A program made the position numbers and the translations under genes. From Caldilineaceae bacterium SB0662_bin_25 (lineage in GTDB: Bacteria > Chloroflexota > Anaerolineae > Caldilineales > Caldilineaceae), in NCBI GenBank assembly GCA_009840225.1, contig VXOE01000156.1, positions 1-33,389 on the forward strand: 33,389 nucleotides of DNA. The letters are read 5' to 3'. This document shows positions 8,326 to 16,939 of this stretch, one piece after another. The first letter of the stretch is position 1; each line of letters begins with the position of its first letter. The notes under the pieces were generated by a model. The model made no database searches. It had not been told where the DNA came from and worked only from the letters and a program-made list of their open reading frames with translations.

Positions 8326-10062
8326 ATGCCCCTGCAAAACCATGTCGTCGAATGGACCTACTCCACAAGCAAGTTGTACGGCGACCCCTTCAATGAGGTG
8401 ACGCTCGACGTTATCGTCACCGACCCCGACGGGTATGAGCTTACCGTGCCCGCCTTCTGGCGCGGCCAGCACAGCTGGAGCGTCCGTTACGCATCTTCCA
8501 AGATCGGCCCGCATCACTACAGCACGCGCTGTTCTGACACGGCCAACGACGATCTGCACGGACAGGAAGGCAGAATCGACGTTACGCCGTATGATGGCGA
8601 CAACCCACTGATGCGGCATGGTCCACTGCGCGTCGCCGAAGGCGGCCGTCATCTGGAGCACAGAGACGGTACGCCATTTTTCTGGCTGGGCGATACGTGG
8701 TGGATGGGGCTGGTCAAACGGCTGCCCTGGCCGGAGGGGTTCAAGCGGCTCGGCCAGGACCGCGTGAAGAAGGGGTTCAGCGTCATTCAACTGGTGGCCG
8801 GGCTGTACCCGGATATGCCTCCCTTTGACCCGCGCGGCGCCAACGAGGCCGGATTCCCCTGGGATGAAGAGTTTAATCGCGTCAATCCCGCCTTTTTTGA
8901 CATGGCCGACCTGCGAATAGAGTGGCTCGTGCAGAACGGTCTGCTTCCCAGCATTGTCGGATGCTGGGGCTATTACATGGATTTCGCCGGCGAGGAGAAG
9001 CTCAAGCAGCACTGGCGCTACCTGGTGGCCCGGTACGGCGCATACCCGGTCGTCTGGGACGCGGCGGGCGAGGCTTTGATGCCGCACTACAGCCATCCGC
9101 ATTGGGAGGACATCTACGCGGCGGCTCTCAGAAAACGGACCATGGACGAGGACGGCGTCGCCAAGACACGATTGCGGCGCGGCGATCTGCCGGTCAGAGT
9201 CCAGCGGCGGCAGGATAATGTCCGCTCAGCGTGGACGCGCGTGGTGCGTTACCTGCGTGAAATCGATCCGTACCGTCACCCGGTCACGATTCATCCCGGA
9301 ACAGGGGGCATCTGGTCGTACGATCATGTTGACGATCCGGCGGTTATCGATATAGACATAACCCAGTGCGGTCTGCATGACATACTGACTTTCCCACAGA
9401 TTCTGGAAGAGGTCAGCAGCCAGGTACCGAGAAGACCGCGCATGCCGCGTTTTGTGGGAGAGTCCTGTTACGAGGGCGAAGGCGGCTGGAACTGGGAAAA
9501 CGTGCAGCGGCTGATGTTTTGGGGAAGCGTGTTAAGCGGTGCGTCCGGCCACACGTACGGTGCGAGCGGCATCTGGCAGGTGAATACGCGCGAGGCGCCC
9601 TATGGGCCGAGCCCGCGCATTTACGGCGAGTCGTTCGATGAAGACCCTTGGGATGAGGCGATGCATTTCGCGGGTTCGCGGCAGGTGGGCCTCGGCCGCC
9701 GTCTGCTGGAGCGCTTTCGCTGGTGGCAGTTTGAGCCTGCTTCACACTGGATCGCACAGCGAGGGGAACACCACTTCAAGCCGCTGCAGGACTACATCAG
9801 GCCTTTCGCGGCCGGAATCGCGGGAGAAGTGCGGGTCATTTTCATTCCGGTGCGCTACCTGGTCACCGTCGAAGAGATCGAGGCGGACGTTGCCTATCGC
9901 GCCTACTATTTCGATCCCAGACAGGGACGAGAGTTTGATATCGGAGCCGTAGTCCCCGACGAGGAGGGCACGTGGCAGCCGCCCAGACCGCCGATTATCC
10001 AGGATTGGGTTCTTGTCCTGGAACGCGAAAATTCGGCTGCACGCACAGTCGCGTTTCATTGA
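8326..10062 (+). CDS. Apiosidase-like glycoside hydrolase (DUF5060 + DUF4038, GH140-type), copy 1
   Basis: This 578-residue protein is built like the DUF4038/apiosidase-like family, whose characterised member (GH140) removes apiose from plant rhamnogalacturonan II. Residues 1-90 look like the beta-sandwich DUF5060 domain (VEWTYSTSKLYGDPFNEVTLDV). A TIM barrel follows, starting at DGTPFFWLGDTWWMGL (about 114-129). Likely catalytic acids are Glu249 in VVWDAAGEAL and Glu379 or Glu383 in FVGESCYEGEG. No signal peptide is present, so it should act in the cytoplasm on imported material. TTG at 8323 precedes ATG at 8326 directly; I prefer the ATG. The next gene is a close paralogue. Specificity for apiose is inferred from the family name, not proven. 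Confidence 0.87.
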   Translation: MPLQNHVVEWTYSTSKLYGDPFNEVTLDVIVTDPDGYELTVPAFWRGQHSWSVRYASSKIGPHHYSTRCSDTANDDLHGQEGRIDVTPYDGDNPLMRHGPLRVAEGGRHLEHRDGTPFFWLGDTWWMGLVKRLPWPEGFKRLGQDRVKKGFSVIQLVAGLYPDMPPFDPRGANEAGFPWDEEFNRVNPAFFDMADLRIEWLVQNGLLPSIVGCWGYYMDFAGEEKLKQHWRYLVARYGAYPVVWDAAGEALMPHYSHPHWEDIYAAALRKRTMDEDGVAKTRLRRGDLPVRVQRRQDNVRSAWTRVVRYLREIDPYRHPVTIHPGTGGIWSYDHVDDPAVIDIDITQCGLHDILTFPQILEEVSSQVPRRPRMPRFVGESCYEGEGGWNWENVQRLMFWGSVLSGASGHTYGASGIWQVNTREAPYGPSPRIYGESFDEDPWDEAMHFAGSRQVGLGRRLLERFRWWQFEPASHWIAQRGEHHFKPLQDYIRPFAAGIAGEVRVIFIPVRYLVTVEEIEADVAYRAYYFDPRQGREFDIGAVVPDEEGTWQPPRPPIIQDWVLVLERENSAARTVAFH

Positions 10063-10100
10063 CCGGCATTCGTTATTCTACGCGCTAGGGAGAACCAATC

Positions 10101-11777
10101 ATGCTCTACGCCAACCAGAATTGTGCCGCCGAATGGGCGTACAGTTCGGGCAAGGCATACAGCGACCCTTTCAACGATATCGAGCTGGATGTGCTGATCA
10201 CGCGACCGGACGGCACGGAGCAGCTCGTGCCCGCCTTCTGGGGGGGCGACCAGACGTGGCGTGTGCGCTACAGTTCCACACAGACAGGCACACACCTGTA
10301 CCGCACGGTTTGCTCGGACACGGGCAACAGCAGTTTGCACGGCCAGACGGGGACGCTGGAAGTGACGCCCTACGAGGGCAGCAACCCTTTGCTCAAGCAC
10401 GGGCCGTTGCGGATTGCCGGCAGCGGCCGGACGTTTGAGCACGTGGACGGCACACCGTTTTTCTGGCTGGCCGACACGTGGTGGATGGGGCTGTGCAAGC
10501 GCCTGCGCTGGCCGGAAGATGTGCAGGAGCTGGCGGCTGACCGCGCGGCCAAGGGATTCAGCGTGATCCAGATCATCGCAGGGCTGTATCCGGACATGGA
10601 GCCGTTCGACGAACGAGGCGCAAACGAAGCCGGTTTTCCCTGGGACCGCGAGTTCACGCGTATCAACCCGGCCTATTTCGACGACGCTGACTTGCGCATT
10701 GCCCACCTGGTCCGCGCGGGGCTGCTCCCCTGTATCGTCGGCTTATGGGGTTTCTTCATAGATTTCGCGGGGCCGGAGGTGGTCAAGAAGCACTGGCGCT
10801 ACCTGATCGCGCGCTACGGCGCATACCCGGTCGTCTGGTGCACGGCGGGCGAGGCACTGATGCCCTACTATCTTGCGGAGGATACCACCGAATTCCAGCA
10901 GTGGCGCACTGAGGTCCAACTGGTGACGACAGCGGATATGACCTGGCTGCCTGCTGAGAAGCGCGCCATCTGGGCGGAGATCATGCGTATGGTGAAAGCG
11001 ACCGATCCCTATGGGCATCCGCAGACGATTCATCCCAACGGCTTCGCGCATTTGACGGTGGATGACCCTTCGCTGGTGGAGATCAATATGCTGCATCCGG
11101 CGCATCTCGGCTACCAGACAATGACCGACATGGCGCATCTCGTCGTGAGCGCTGTGGAGGAGGGGCCGCGAATCCCGGTGCTGGTGGCTGAGGTCAACTA
11201 TGAGGGTGAGATGGAGATGAGCCATCCGGATACGCAGCGTTTTTTCTTCTGGACTGCGGTTCTTTCCGGCGCGGGCGGCCACACGTACGGGGCGATGGGT
11301 ATTTGGCAGATGAACACGCCCGAAAAGCCCTATGGTCCGTCACCGCACGGAGCCTCCTATGGCAACAGGCCGTGGAACGAAGCCGCGCAACTGCCCGGCT
11401 CGACCCACGTCGGCAACTCCAAGCGCCTGCTGGAACGCTATGCCTGGTGGGAATTCGAGCCGCATCCGGAATGGGTGGAGCCGCACAACACGGTCGAGAA
11501 CCGTTTCATGCCTTATGCGGCGGGCATCCCCGGCAAAGTGCGGATCTTCTATCTGCCCGGCCCGTCGATCCGCTACGTCAACCGCGGGGAGGTAACGATC
11601 ACCGGCTTGGAGACCGGTGTTGTGTATCGCGGCTTCTATTATGATGTACAATCTGGTCAGGAACATGAATCAGTACCGCTCAGGGGGGACGCGCAGGGGA
11701 ACTGTACGATGCCGAAAGCGCCGATCCTCTGGGACTGGGTTTTTGTCATGGAGAGGAATGATGAACAAGACAGTTGA
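10101..11777 (+). CDS. Apiosidase-like glycoside hydrolase (DUF5060 + DUF4038, GH140-type), copy 2
   Basis: This 558-residue paralogue of the preceding gene aligns over its whole length, with shared blocks DGTPFFWL.DTWWMGL, GFSVIQ, ANEAGFPWD and HTYGA.GIWQ.NT. Likely catalytic residues are Glu251 in VVWCTAGEAL and Glu364 or Glu368 in LVAEVNYEGE. The region between them (about 258-300) differs most from copy 1, which suggests a different substrate pocket or leaving group. There is no signal peptide. AGGGAGA lies about nine bases before ATG 10101. The 3' end overlaps the start of the dioxygenase gene by 17 bases, which implies coupled translation. Confidence 0.88.
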   Translation: MLYANQNCAAEWAYSSGKAYSDPFNDIELDVLITRPDGTEQLVPAFWGGDQTWRVRYSSTQTGTHLYRTVCSDTGNSSLHGQTGTLEVTPYEGSNPLLKHGPLRIAGSGRTFEHVDGTPFFWLADTWWMGLCKRLRWPEDVQELAADRAAKGFSVIQIIAGLYPDMEPFDERGANEAGFPWDREFTRINPAYFDDADLRIAHLVRAGLLPCIVGLWGFFIDFAGPEVVKKHWRYLIARYGAYPVVWCTAGEALMPYYLAEDTTEFQQWRTEVQLVTTADMTWLPAEKRAIWAEIMRMVKATDPYGHPQTIHPNGFAHLTVDDPSLVEINMLHPAHLGYQTMTDMAHLVVSAVEEGPRIPVLVAEVNYEGEMEMSHPDTQRFFFWTAVLSGAGGHTYGAMGIWQMNTPEKPYGPSPHGASYGNRPWNEAAQLPGSTHVGNSKRLLERYAWWEFEPHPEWVEPHNTVENRFMPYAAGIPGKVRIFYLPGPSIRYVNRGEVTITGLETGVVYRGFYYDVQSGQEHESVPLRGDAQGNCTMPKAPILWDWVFVMERNDEQDS

Positions 11778-12669
11778 ATTTCAGGAACACAATGCTCTGC
11801 TCGATGATCGCCAGGCGATGCGCCGACAGATGGCGGCGGACGGCTTTTTGTTCTTTCGCGGCCTGCTGCCCGTAGAAGAGATCACGGCTCTGCGGCGCCA
11901 GATCCTGGAGGTCTGCGACAACTACGGCTGGATTGCACCGGGCACAGAGTTGATGGACGGCATCGCCGATCCCTCGGCGGATGGGATGGAGCCATTCTGC
12001 GGAGTCGGTGTGCCGCCGGAAGCCTATGGCGACGTCCAGCGACTGGAATCCTTTCACCGCTTCGCGCACAATCCGACGCTGATCGAAATGCTGGGGCAAC
12101 TTATCGATGAGACTGTGCTGGTGCATGCGCTCAAGATTGCGCGCCTGATGATCCCGGCAAAGGGAAACGCGCCGACGCCGGCGCATCAGGATCACATTTT
12201 CATTCAGGGCTCGAAGACTGTTTATACCTGCTGGATTCCGTTGGGGGAATGCCCGCGGGAGTTGGGCGGGCTAAGTGTGCTGCGCGGCTCGCACAAGCTG
12301 GGCATTTTGCCGGTGCGGGAGGCAGAAGGGGCAGGGGGCCGCCATGTTATCTTCGCTGACGAGGACGCACCGCAGGAATGGTTCGAGACCGACTTTCAGG
12401 TCGGCGACGTGCTGGTATTTCACAGCCTGACCGTCCATAAGTCGATCCCGAACCGGACCGAGAACCAGATACGGCTGTCGGTGGACTTCCGTTATCAGCC
12501 GCCCTCGCTGCCGATCGAAGTGAAGTCGATCACACCCCACTGCAATGTTCTGCCCTGGGAAGAGATCTACGCAGGTTGGGAGTCGAAGGAATTGCAGTAT
12601 TACTGGGAGCAGTATGATCTGGAATTCCTGGAGCATGACGACTCGCTGGTGGCGGTTCAAGAGGCGTGA
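11761..12669 (+). CDS. Phytanoyl-CoA dioxygenase (PhyH) family protein
   Basis: This 302-residue protein belongs to the non-haem Fe(II)/2-oxoglutarate oxygenases. The iron ligands are visible as His142-x-Asp144 (AHQDHIF) and His226 (LTVHKSIPN), and Arg238 (NQIRLSVDFRY) is placed to bind 2-oxoglutarate. The N-terminal DGFLFFRGLLPVEEI block is typical. It would hydroxylate a small molecule, perhaps a sugar derivative or aglycone, given its place among glycosidases. ATG codons lie at 11758 and 11761; GGAG at 11750 suits 11761 better. An in-frame extension back to 11617 lies within the upstream gene and is rejected. The substrate is unknown. Confidence 0.88.
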   Translation: MNKTVEFQEHNALLDDRQAMRRQMAADGFLFFRGLLPVEEITALRRQILEVCDNYGWIAPGTELMDGIADPSADGMEPFCGVGVPPEAYGDVQRLESFHRFAHNPTLIEMLGQLIDETVLVHALKIARLMIPAKGNAPTPAHQDHIFIQGSKTVYTCWIPLGECPRELGGLSVLRGSHKLGILPVREAEGAGGRHVIFADEDAPQEWFETDFQVGDVLVFHSLTVHKSIPNRTENQIRLSVDFRYQPPSLPIEVKSITPHCNVLPWEEIYAGWESKELQYYWEQYDLEFLEHDDSLVAVQEA

Positions 12670-12774
12670 GCCAGGATTTCCGGTAGCCAGTTCCTGGATT
12701 TAAGTCATCGCGCGCGGCTTTCGGGTGCACCTATACTGAGAAAGCCGGACCAAGAATCAATGAGGAACGAGTTC

Positions 12775-13770
12775 ATGCTCAAGGTTTACGGAGAAGAAGA
12801 CGCCGATCTCGGCGTATTGCGGGGGCGGACGGTCGCTATCGTCGGGTATGGCAACCAGGGACGCGCCCAGGGGCTGAACCTGCGCGACAGCGGTGTGGAC
12901 GTGATCATCGGGGGGATTTCCGATAACAGTTGGAAACGGGCTGAAGCGGATGGGTTCCCGGTCTACGACATAGGCGAGGCGGCCCGGCGAGCCGACATTC
13001 TGTTCATGCTCATCCCGGACGAGGCGCAGCCGGCCGTATACGAGAGCGACATTGCAGGGCATCTGCGGGGCGGAGATACGCTTGTTTTCGCGCACGGTTA
13101 CAACATCCGCTTCGAGTTGATCCGTCCGCCGGACGACGTAGACGTTATCATGGTTGCGCCGCGCATGATCGGCAAAGTCGTGCGCGATCTGTACGTCGAA
13201 GGCAGCGGGGCCGCGGCCTATGTGGGAGTACACCAGGATGCGTCAGGACGGGCTATGCCGACTGCGCTGGCGATTGCCAAGGGGATCGGGGCGACGCGGA
13301 ATGCGGTGATCGAGCAGTCATTCGAGGAGGAGACCGACCTCGATCTGCTGCTGGAGCAGACTTTCGATCCGGCGATGGGGCAAGTCCTGCTGCACACCTA
13401 CGAGTTCCTGGTGGAGGCCGGATTTGCGCCGGAGGTGGTCGCGCTGGAACTGTACGCCTCTAGGGAGCTGACCGAAACGGCAGCCGAGATGGCCGAAATC
13501 GGATTTTTCAAGCAGATGACGTACCATTCGCAGACCAGCATGTACGGAAATCTGTCCCGGTCGGACTGGATCCTGCCGGGTGCGGCGTTCAAAGAGAAGC
13601 TGGGTCAGGCGCTGCGGTCGATTCGGAGCGGCGATTTTGCCCGCGAATGGGCGGAAGAGGAACGACAGGGCTACCCCGAATTCAACAGGCTGCGTGAGGA
13701 AGCGCTTCAGCATCCTCTGAACGAGGTGGAAGAGAGCCTGCGCCGCATGGTGAAACTTAGCAATGAATAG
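12775..13770 (+). CDS. Divergent ketol-acid reductoisomerase (IlvC-like) homologue
   Basis: This 331-residue protein aligns along its length with class I KARI, which rearranges and reduces acetolactate in branched-chain amino acid synthesis. Conserved features are the NAD(P)-binding GYGNQG (24-29), His107 (FAHG), Asp190 and Glu194 (DLLLEQ), and Glu225, Glu231 and probably Ser252 of the knotted metal and substrate domain. Departures are VAPRMIGK where the family has APKGPG, a two-residue insertion between the last two glutamates, and loss of the CLHELKLI and SNTAE pocket motifs. It lies in a sugar operon with no ilv genes, so a new substrate is likely. ATG 12775 with GAGGA eight bases upstream is preferred over ATG 12760; most KARIs start at this point (MLKVY). 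Confidence 0.85.
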   Translation: MLKVYGEEDADLGVLRGRTVAIVGYGNQGRAQGLNLRDSGVDVIIGGISDNSWKRAEADGFPVYDIGEAARRADILFMLIPDEAQPAVYESDIAGHLRGGDTLVFAHGYNIRFELIRPPDDVDVIMVAPRMIGKVVRDLYVEGSGAAAYVGVHQDASGRAMPTALAIAKGIGATRNAVIEQSFEEETDLDLLLEQTFDPAMGQVLLHTYEFLVEAGFAPEVVALELYASRELTETAAEMAEIGFFKQMTYHSQTSMYGNLSRSDWILPGAAFKEKLGQALRSIRSGDFAREWAEEERQGYPEFNRLREEALQHPLNEVEESLRRMVKLSNE

Positions 13771-13830
13771 TTCCTGGTCAGTGGCCGGTGATACCGCTTT
13801 ACGCTGACGGTCCAGCCGAGGAGGCAGAGC

Positions 13831-15333
13831 ATGTCGACACCGATCGGGTTACATCCTGAGAATCATCGGTATTTTCTGTACAATGGCAGGCCGCTTGTTT
13901 TGATCACGGCGACAGAGCATTACGGCGCGGTGATCAATCGCAACTTCGACTATGTCGCTTACCTGGACGATGCCGCCCAGAAAAGGCAGACATTGAGCCG
14001 CTGTTTTCTGCTCTTCCGCGAGCTGCAGGTGTTTGATCCGGCTACGCAGGTGAAGCCGATCAATCCGCATTCGCCGTGCAAGCCGTTGCCGGGCGAATAT
14101 GTAAGTCCGTGGCTGCGCAGCGGGCCGGGCTTTGCCACGGACGGTTATCCCAAGTTTGATCTGGACCGGTGGAATCCGGAGTATTTTGAGCGGCTGCACG
14201 GTTTTCTGGCGGCAGCGCAGGAGCGGGATGTGATCGTGGAACTCACGCTGTTCAGCAGCACATACACCGACGCGGTGTGGGGGCTGAACCCGCTAAACAT
14301 CCAGAATAACATCAATAGGGTGGGTGACATTCCATGGCAGGACTACATTTCGGGCCGGGACAGGGCGCTGACGGAGAGACAGATGGCGTACGTCAGCAAG
14401 GTTGTGGAGGAGGTAAACGGTTACGACTGCTTCTACTTTGAGGTATGCAACGAGCCGTTCACGACCAGGGCGGGCATGCTGCCAGAGACGGAGTTTGCCA
14501 CGCAGGCGGAGGTGGACGGCTGGCAGGAGGCGGTGCGGGATCAGATCCGGGCGGCGGAGGCGGGTTTGCCCAAGAAGCATCTGATCTTTCAGGTGCCGGT
14601 GGAAAACTGGCGCACTGACACGGCGCTGGAGCAGATTCTGGGGGAGGCGTCGGTAGACGCGATTAATCTGCATGATTACCAGCAGCTGACTTATAGGGGT
14701 TTGATCCTGGCGCCGCTGTCGCGGTTTATGCAGCGCGACCTGAGGCTGGCGCGTATCCAGCAGGTGTGGACGACGGTCCATGAGACGGGTAAACCGTTTG
14801 TTTTCGATGAGGACAACGCGGCGACGAGCTCGCTGGACGAGGAGTCGTGGATCGTGCATCGCAAACGGGCGTGGGCGACGATCTGCAGCGGCGGCCACTA
14901 CAACATGATCGACTTTTCGGTCCAGGCCGGAGGGCAGGAGGCAGGCACACCGGCCTCGCAGGCGATGATCCGCAGTTGGATGAAGAATCTGTCGGTGTTC
15001 ATTCACGGGGTCGATTTTGTGCAGATGGCGCCGCAGCCGCAGTTTGCCAAGGAGACGCCGGCCAACACGATCGCGATCGCGCTGGCGCGGCCGGGGCGGG
15101 CCTATGTCGTCTATGTGGCCGATCAGCGCGAGGTGGATGACCCTTCACTGGGGCAGCCCTGTCAAGGCCGCCTGGCGTTCGCGCTACCGGCGGGCAGTTA
15201 CTCGGCGCGGCTCTATTCCCCGGAGGAGGGAAGGTACACGGGAGAGGCGCAGGACCTTGCCGGCGGTGAAACGGGAATCGATCTGGGGCCGTTCAGCCAC
15301 GATATCGTCGTTCACATTGAGGCCGGCGGCTAA
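13831..15333 (+). CDS. Clan GH-A-like (cellulase-type) glycosidase
   Basis: This 500-residue protein probably has a TIM barrel at about 20-400 and a small beta domain at the C-terminus (about 415-500). The strand-4 motif FYFEVCNEPF carries Asn207-Glu208-Pro209, the classic acid/base signature of clan A. Glu327 in KPFVFDEDNA is placed as the strand-7 nucleophile. No signal peptide is seen, so it is probably cytoplasmic. Its ribosome binding site is GAGGAGG, seven bases before ATG 13831. It follows the KARI homologue by 60 bases. I cannot name the exact GH family or the sugar cleaved. Confidence 0.85.
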   Translation: MSTPIGLHPENHRYFLYNGRPLVLITATEHYGAVINRNFDYVAYLDDAAQKRQTLSRCFLLFRELQVFDPATQVKPINPHSPCKPLPGEYVSPWLRSGPGFATDGYPKFDLDRWNPEYFERLHGFLAAAQERDVIVELTLFSSTYTDAVWGLNPLNIQNNINRVGDIPWQDYISGRDRALTERQMAYVSKVVEEVNGYDCFYFEVCNEPFTTRAGMLPETEFATQAEVDGWQEAVRDQIRAAEAGLPKKHLIFQVPVENWRTDTALEQILGEASVDAINLHDYQQLTYRGLILAPLSRFMQRDLRLARIQQVWTTVHETGKPFVFDEDNAATSSLDEESWIVHRKRAWATICSGGHYNMIDFSVQAGGQEAGTPASQAMIRSWMKNLSVFIHGVDFVQMAPQPQFAKETPANTIAIALARPGRAYVVYVADQREVDDPSLGQPCQGRLAFALPAGSYSARLYSPEEGRYTGEAQDLAGGETGIDLGPFSHDIVVHIEAGG

Positions 15334-15381
15334 TGGTCAGCGTTTGGCGCCGTATCTTCCAACAGAAGAAGGAGTTGTGAG

Positions 15382-16230
15382 ATGGAACTTAGACTTTCGT
15401 GCCCGGATTTCACCTTTCCGCTGCTGCCGCATGACGACGTGCTGACGCTGATCGCGATGATGGAGTTTCAGGGGGTGGATATCGGGCTGTTCGAGGACCG
15501 CTCCCACATCTATCCCAGCCACGTTATGGACAATCTGGCGGCGTCGGCGCGGGACCTATCGAGCCGGGTCCATGACAAGGGGTTGGAGATCGCGGATGTC
15601 TATTTTCAGGCTTCAGGGCCGGGGTTGCCGGCGCTGGCGATCAACCATCCCGACGCGGAGGAGCGCAGACAGGCGCGCGACCTGTTCCCGCGCGTCGTCG
15701 AGTTTACGCTGCGGTGCAATGCGTCCCATATCACGATTGAGCCGGGGTTGCCGTGGGAGGGTGAATCGTACGAGACTTCGTTGAAGCGGGCGTGCGAGGA
15801 GCTGGCCTGGCGGGTGGAGCTGGCGGAGGCGGCGGGGTGTGTGTGCGCGGTGGAGCCGAACGTTGAGTCGCTGACGCGCACGCCGGAGCAGACGCATCGT
15901 ATGCTGGAGATGACGCCGGGGTTGACACTGACGCTGGATTATTCGCATTTCGCCTACCGGGAGATCAGCGATGACGAGAGTGAAACGCTGATACCACATA
16001 CCTCCCATTTTCATGCGCGCGGGGGACATAAGAACCGCCTGCAGTCGCTGATGCAGCACAATGTGATCGACTACCCGCGGGTTGTGCGGGCGCTGCGGTA
16101 TGCCGATTACGAGGGCTATGTCTGCGTCGAGTATGTGTGGGTCGACTGGGAGGGCTGCAACGAGGTCGACACACTGTCGGAGACGATCCAGATGCGCGAT
16201 CTGCTGCTGTCGGTGGATCTGAGCGGGTAG
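15382..16230 (+). CDS. Xylose-isomerase-like TIM barrel (sugar isomerase/epimerase family)
   Basis: This 282-residue protein has the AP-endonuclease-2/xylose-isomerase-like fold. Candidate metal ligands are visible at strand ends: Glu158 (CAVEPN), Asp186 (LTLDYSHF), His209 or His211 (SHFHARGGHKN) and Glu250 (VCVEYVW). Members epimerise, isomerise or occasionally decarboxylate sugars and sugar acids using a divalent metal. The start has AAGGAG ten bases upstream. Its place directly after the KARI homologue and the glycosidase suggests it handles the next intermediate of the same pathway. From memory, a decarboxylase of apionate breakdown (OiaC) belongs to this superfamily; that link is speculative here. 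Confidence 0.88.
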   Translation: MELRLSCPDFTFPLLPHDDVLTLIAMMEFQGVDIGLFEDRSHIYPSHVMDNLAASARDLSSRVHDKGLEIADVYFQASGPGLPALAINHPDAEERRQARDLFPRVVEFTLRCNASHITIEPGLPWEGESYETSLKRACEELAWRVELAEAAGCVCAVEPNVESLTRTPEQTHRMLEMTPGLTLTLDYSHFAYREISDDESETLIPHTSHFHARGGHKNRLQSLMQHNVIDYPRVVRALRYADYEGYVCVEYVWVDWEGCNEVDTLSETIQMRDLLLSVDLSG

Positions 16231-16270
16231 GTCGGTTCGAGCGAGGCGGTGACGGCGCTTTGATGGTCCA

Positions 16271-16939
16271 GTGAGCACGCCCGACCTACACCTTCACACT
16301 CTGTTTCTGTTGGATAGCACCGGCCGGATCCTCGGAACACGTGAGCCGGACCCGGAACCAGGGCCGCGGTTCGCGCTGATTCGCGGTATGACAGGATGCG
16401 CCTGGGCGGTGCGGGCTGACGTGCCGCAGGGGATCGCGGAGGAGCTTGACGGTCTGGCACGGGTGGAACCGTCGGTGGCGGATTTTCGTGACGCTCCAGT
16501 GCATGCGGAACGGTACAGGACGCTGGTCGGCGGTGTAGTATACGCGGGGCCGGCGTTCCATTTTCCCAAGACAGTCGAACAGCCTGACACAACGGTGCAC
16601 GTGAATGCGTTGCCGTTGCTGGCGCGCCATTTTTCGGGGTGGGCGGCTACGGAGATTCCGGGGAGATCGCCGATAGTGGCGGTGGTGGAGGACGGTCATG
16701 CGGTGAGCGTCTGCTTCTGTGCGCGGCGTTCGGAGAAGGCGGCAGAGGCTGGTCTGGAGACGGCGGAGGCGTATCGGGGGCGGGGGTTCGGCCCGCAGGT
16801 GACGGCGGCGTGGGCGCTGGCGGTGCGGGCGTCTGGGCGCGTTCCACTTTACAGTACGTCGTGGGAGAACGGGGCTTCGCTGGCGGTGGCGCGCAAGTTG
16901 GGGCTTGTGGCGTATGCGTGTGGGTGGAGTTTGGGGTGA
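16271..16939 (+). CDS. GNAT-family N-acetyltransferase
   Basis: This is a 222-residue protein. The C-terminal half has the acetyl-CoA-binding motif AYRGRGFGPQVTAAWA (about 167-182) and the following ARKLGLVAY element (207-215) typical of GNAT enzymes. The first 130 residues are not recognisable by eye and may hold substrate-binding elements. The start is a GTG at 16271 with only a weak ribosome binding site. It lies 40 bases after the TIM-barrel gene and is probably the last gene of the operon. The acceptor molecule is unknown, and a role in the sugar pathway is not evident. Confidence 0.8.
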   Translation: MSTPDLHLHTLFLLDSTGRILGTREPDPEPGPRFALIRGMTGCAWAVRADVPQGIAEELDGLARVEPSVADFRDAPVHAERYRTLVGGVVYAGPAFHFPKTVEQPDTTVHVNALPLLARHFSGWAATEIPGRSPIVAVVEDGHAVSVCFCARRSEKAAEAGLETAEAYRGRGFGPQVTAAWALAVRASGRVPLYSTSWENGASLAVARKLGLVAYACGWSLG

